Origin: Pochonia chlamydosporia 170
Taxonomy: Eukaryota > Ascomycota > Sordariomycetes > Hypocreales > Clavicipitaceae
DNA length: 64,000 nt
Assembly: GCF_001653235.2 (NCBI RefSeq)
Contig: NC_035794.1
Location: forward strand, 620,001 to 684,000
Direction of reading: 5' to 3'
How positions within the stretch are numbered: the first letter of the stretch is position 1; the number at the start of each line of letters is the position of its first letter. The notes under the pieces are model-generated. The model was not told the origin of the DNA and made no database searches. It saw only the letters and a list, made by a program, of their open reading frames with translations. Shown here piece after piece: positions 61,478 to 64,000 of this stretch. The translations under genes were made by a program, and so were the position numbers.

Positions 61478-62972
61478 TTACGGGAATTCCAATTCGTAGT
61501 AAACATAGGCTGTGTACTCATGTCCCTCACCGGTTCCAAGTCCTGCCGCCGCCATCTCAGAGGTCATGGCTGCGTCATCTTTGGTGACCCTGCCACGCTT
61601 GTCGCGACCGAATGCGTTGCCGCCCAGGTATGAGTAGCTAGAGTCGAGCGCTGACTTGACCTTGGGCGCCAGCTTCGGGGTTGTCTGTAGAGAGAAAAGG
61701 TAAGTATTTCTGTAAAACAATGAAGCGACGGGTTAGGAGAAAAGTTTGGGGCACCATGTACATACCTTCACCAGAGCCGTAACATAGTCCAGTGGCAACC
61801 CGTACCGCAATACAGCCTCCACAAAGACTCGCAGGGTTAAGACATGAATCCAGACCATGACACTTTCGCTCCATCCCGTTCGGCCGATGCGAAGAGCCTC
61901 CCCGCAAACCTTGCGCTCCTCATTGGTGACTCGGTCCAGCTCGCGCTGCTCCTCTTCTCGCCCGCCTTCAACATATGCGTATTGACGTGGAGTCCACTTC
62001 TGCTCTCGACATTTGTGAATAAACTCTGCACTAAATTTCTTGAACGTAGCGACGGCGTATAGAGTAAACTCGTCATCATGGTCAACTTCAACAGACGATC
62101 TCGGTACAACCATGGGTGAGAGCGTTTCGTATGACTTGATGAATTCTTTCTTATTGTTGTTTGGCACGGCAATGAGATGTGTTTCGATGTATTCGGAATC
62201 TTGAACTAAAAGTTTCGGGTTGACTATCGGAGTCAATGACTTGGTCGACAAGTTGCCACTGCACATGTGAATATGTCAGTTAGATGTCGCAGGTTGCTGA
62301 GGTAAATTGATATTCGTCTTACGTTTGGCGCCGCTGCAAAGCAGCAAGACTTGACTTGACGGCGTTGTGCTGGTTGAACTTGGTTTTGACGTCGTTGTCT
62401 ACCGTTACCAGTTCCTAAAGAAGTCAAAACATGAGCCAAAGTCACTAGGTTTCTCGGTCGGGAAAGCAGGCAAATACCTTTTGAAGAATATCTATCAGCT
62501 CGCCGAGGGATTTATCACTTCGATATCGGATCTTGTTCCAAGTAAAGGTACGCAGGTACTGTTCTGTGGGCTCTAATATTCAAGCATGCGCTGTTAGCAT
62601 GGAAGGGAATCTGGAGGGGGGCCTGGGCAGGCCAAGGCAGACCAGTTGGACCGCGGTCAAGGCTTGGATGCACTTACTATCGTTGACCATTTTGTAAGAA
62701 GCCAGGCGCTCTTCGTCGTTGTTCAAGACGGATCGGAGCGATTCGCCAACCTTCGCGACAACTGCGTGACATGTCGTCTCCAGCTTGGTGAGGTCGTCTG
62801 CCTGCTGGACTAGGGCATCAAGTGTGCCAATCTTGAAGTCCGGAATGCTGAAAGAGCTGACGCTACCATTGTCTGGCGAGATGGTAGCGCTGAGAGACGA
62901 GATGGCATCAGCTTTGTCGTTCGAATCGAAGACACCGAGGGGTAGGGACACAACGGCATAGCGCGAAGACAT
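61478..62972 (-). CDS. VMA5: V-type H+-ATPase subunit C
   Basis: Vma5 is the peripheral stalk subunit C that joins V1 and Vo of the vacuolar proton pump and is released when the pump disassembles. Five exons on the minus strand (62972-62678, 62572-62478, 62414-62323, 62258-61766, 61684-61478) encode 393 aa, the family length. Family patches: YAVVSLPLGV at the start, SIPDFKIGTLDALVQQADDL, KPTEQYLRTFTWNKIRYR, EYIETHLIAVPNNNKKEF, TLYAVATFKKFSAEFIHKCR, SVMVWIHVLTLRVFVEAVLRYGLPLDY and the end EYTAYVYYELEFP. ATG 62972 was chosen by family length. The same frame is open to another ATG at 63275, which would add 101 residues. Confidence 0.95.
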
Positions 62973-64000
62973 GGTGACGTTGTCAGAACCAAGGGCAGGC
63001 AGACGAGGAGGTATGACGTTGACGACGGACGCGGGGGACACAGCTCGACGAGAAAGGTGGTGAGTAACGGGCCTCTCGAGGGTGAAACTGCTTTGCCTGG
63101 CCGGCAAGTTGAATTTGCGTTCAGTCAAGCTTCCAGAGCTGGCTGGACTTTGTGAGGTGATGTCGTTTGCCGTCAACTGGTGCAAGATGCGGGCCTCGCG
63201 AGTGGGGAAGGAATGATGGATGGAACACCAGTTGACCTCAAAGCTCTTACCCAAGCTCCTGCATTGGAGGGACATGAGTGGACGGGCGGGTAAGAGAGGT
63301 CCCGCTTGGTTACTTCAATGTCGGTTGGTTGTGCTGTATGGTGCTGGAGACAGTAAAGAGGTTCGCCGTAGCTGCAGCGGCTTAGTGCGCTGAGGCTCCA
63401 TCATGGATGTCCCGCCTGGTGCCATGTCCTAGTTGACATGTCAAGTCAATAACATTGAACTTGGAACATCGGAACAGGCTAGGGCTCGGTGCAATTTCAT
63501 AGTTGAGAGCTTGACCTCAGCCAGGCTTGAATTGAGCAGACATGGACGTCTGGTCAAGTTTCTGTGAGCACCCGAGCAGACATGGAGTCAACAAACCAAA
63601 CAACGTCGTGGTGAAATGTCCCAGCCTTGTAACGGCCTCGTTGCGTCTTGACCCAACATTGAAACAAGTACGCCATAACTCACGCCACGATTGAAGAGGT
63701 CCAGTGGTAGGCCAAGGCTAACCAGTTGACCTGACCTCAGCGCAACTTGCCCCTGCCCCGGCTGTCACCCAGCTCAAGTCAAGGCATTGGGCCTGGTCTG
63801 GTCCAGTCAGGTCGAGTCCGGTCAAATCTGATTTGGTACGACCAACACCATGCCGAACCTTTCAATGCGTATCCCACCGACATCTACTCTTCACGTCGAC
63901 AATGTCTCGTCTGCCGTCGCTACCAACAGCTTCGCTCATTCCGCACGCCAAACCCGACGCTTTATTAACATCCGTCGCCTTACAATCCCATCGTCCATCT
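62973..64000. other. VMA5 upstream region and right window edge
   Basis: The first 300 bp keep the VMA5 frame open (possible N-terminal extension or leader). Beyond 63300 there is no supported gene. The last 600 bp hold AACATTGAA copies (about 63451, 63656), a GTCTGG copy near 63548, and a run of CTGGTCTGGTC-like units at about 63795-63830. Confidence 0.45.

Noticed and set aside
1..64000. CRISPR array, intact transposon, rRNA or biosynthetic gene cluster
   Set aside because: No regular spacer array, transposase or reverse-transcriptase motif, rRNA sequence, or set of PKS/NRPS/P450-type genes was seen. The genes are core eukaryotic functions.

Overview
The window is nuclear DNA from a filamentous ascomycete (Pezizomycotina), most likely Hypocreales and possibly Clavicipitaceae. 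The evidence is short GT-AG introns (about 45-120 nt) in nearly every gene, compact housekeeping genes separated by long gene-poor spacers, an alternative oxidase, a CRZ1-type calcineurin-responsive factor, and spacers full of TACGGAGTAC and TACCTAGGTA motifs. The order-level placement is an inference. Exon structures were worked out by hand, and for almost every gene the summed exon lengths give an intact reading frame. No tRNA, rRNA, CRISPR array or intact transposon was recognised.

Left part (1-24 kb): PNO1 (-), MDM31 (+), eIF3j/HCR1 (-), an arginyl-tRNA synthetase with two possible start codons (+), alternative oxidase (+), then a 6.4 kb gene-poor spacer ending in the long pyrimidine-rich leader of a CRZ1-like zinc-finger factor (+).

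Middle (24-43 kb): a gene-poor stretch that contains a decayed multi-exon gene at about 26.1-28.7 kb (-). Next come a very large (about 1950 aa) repetitive acidic/lysine-rich protein (+) and a TMF1/Sgm1-type Golgi coiled-coil protein (+).

Right part (43-64 kb) is gene-dense: the proteasome chaperone Nas6/gankyrin (-), splicing factor PRP46 (+), ORC1 (-), an uncharacterised fungal family protein (+), prefoldin subunit 5 (-), mitochondrial prolyl-tRNA synthetase (-), ribosome biogenesis factor MAK21/NOC1 (+), a mitochondrial-type hotdog thioesterase (+), APS kinase MET14 (+) and V-ATPase subunit C VMA5 (-). Most are unrelated core functions (translation, ribosome assembly, proteostasis, replication, splicing, sulfate assimilation). 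There is no biosynthetic cluster.

The observations most worth a second look are: an apparent +1 frameshift in MAK21 at GCC-TGA-C, which resembles the antizyme recoding context; a tandem module family in the giant protein (Asp-rich, Trp-Gly, then KKDKKKKK); a dispersed CCAGAC motif often paired with TTCAATG and almost confined to spacers; a decayed gene whose stops are consistent with C-to-T mutation; and a broken or micro-exon junction in the Nas6 gene.
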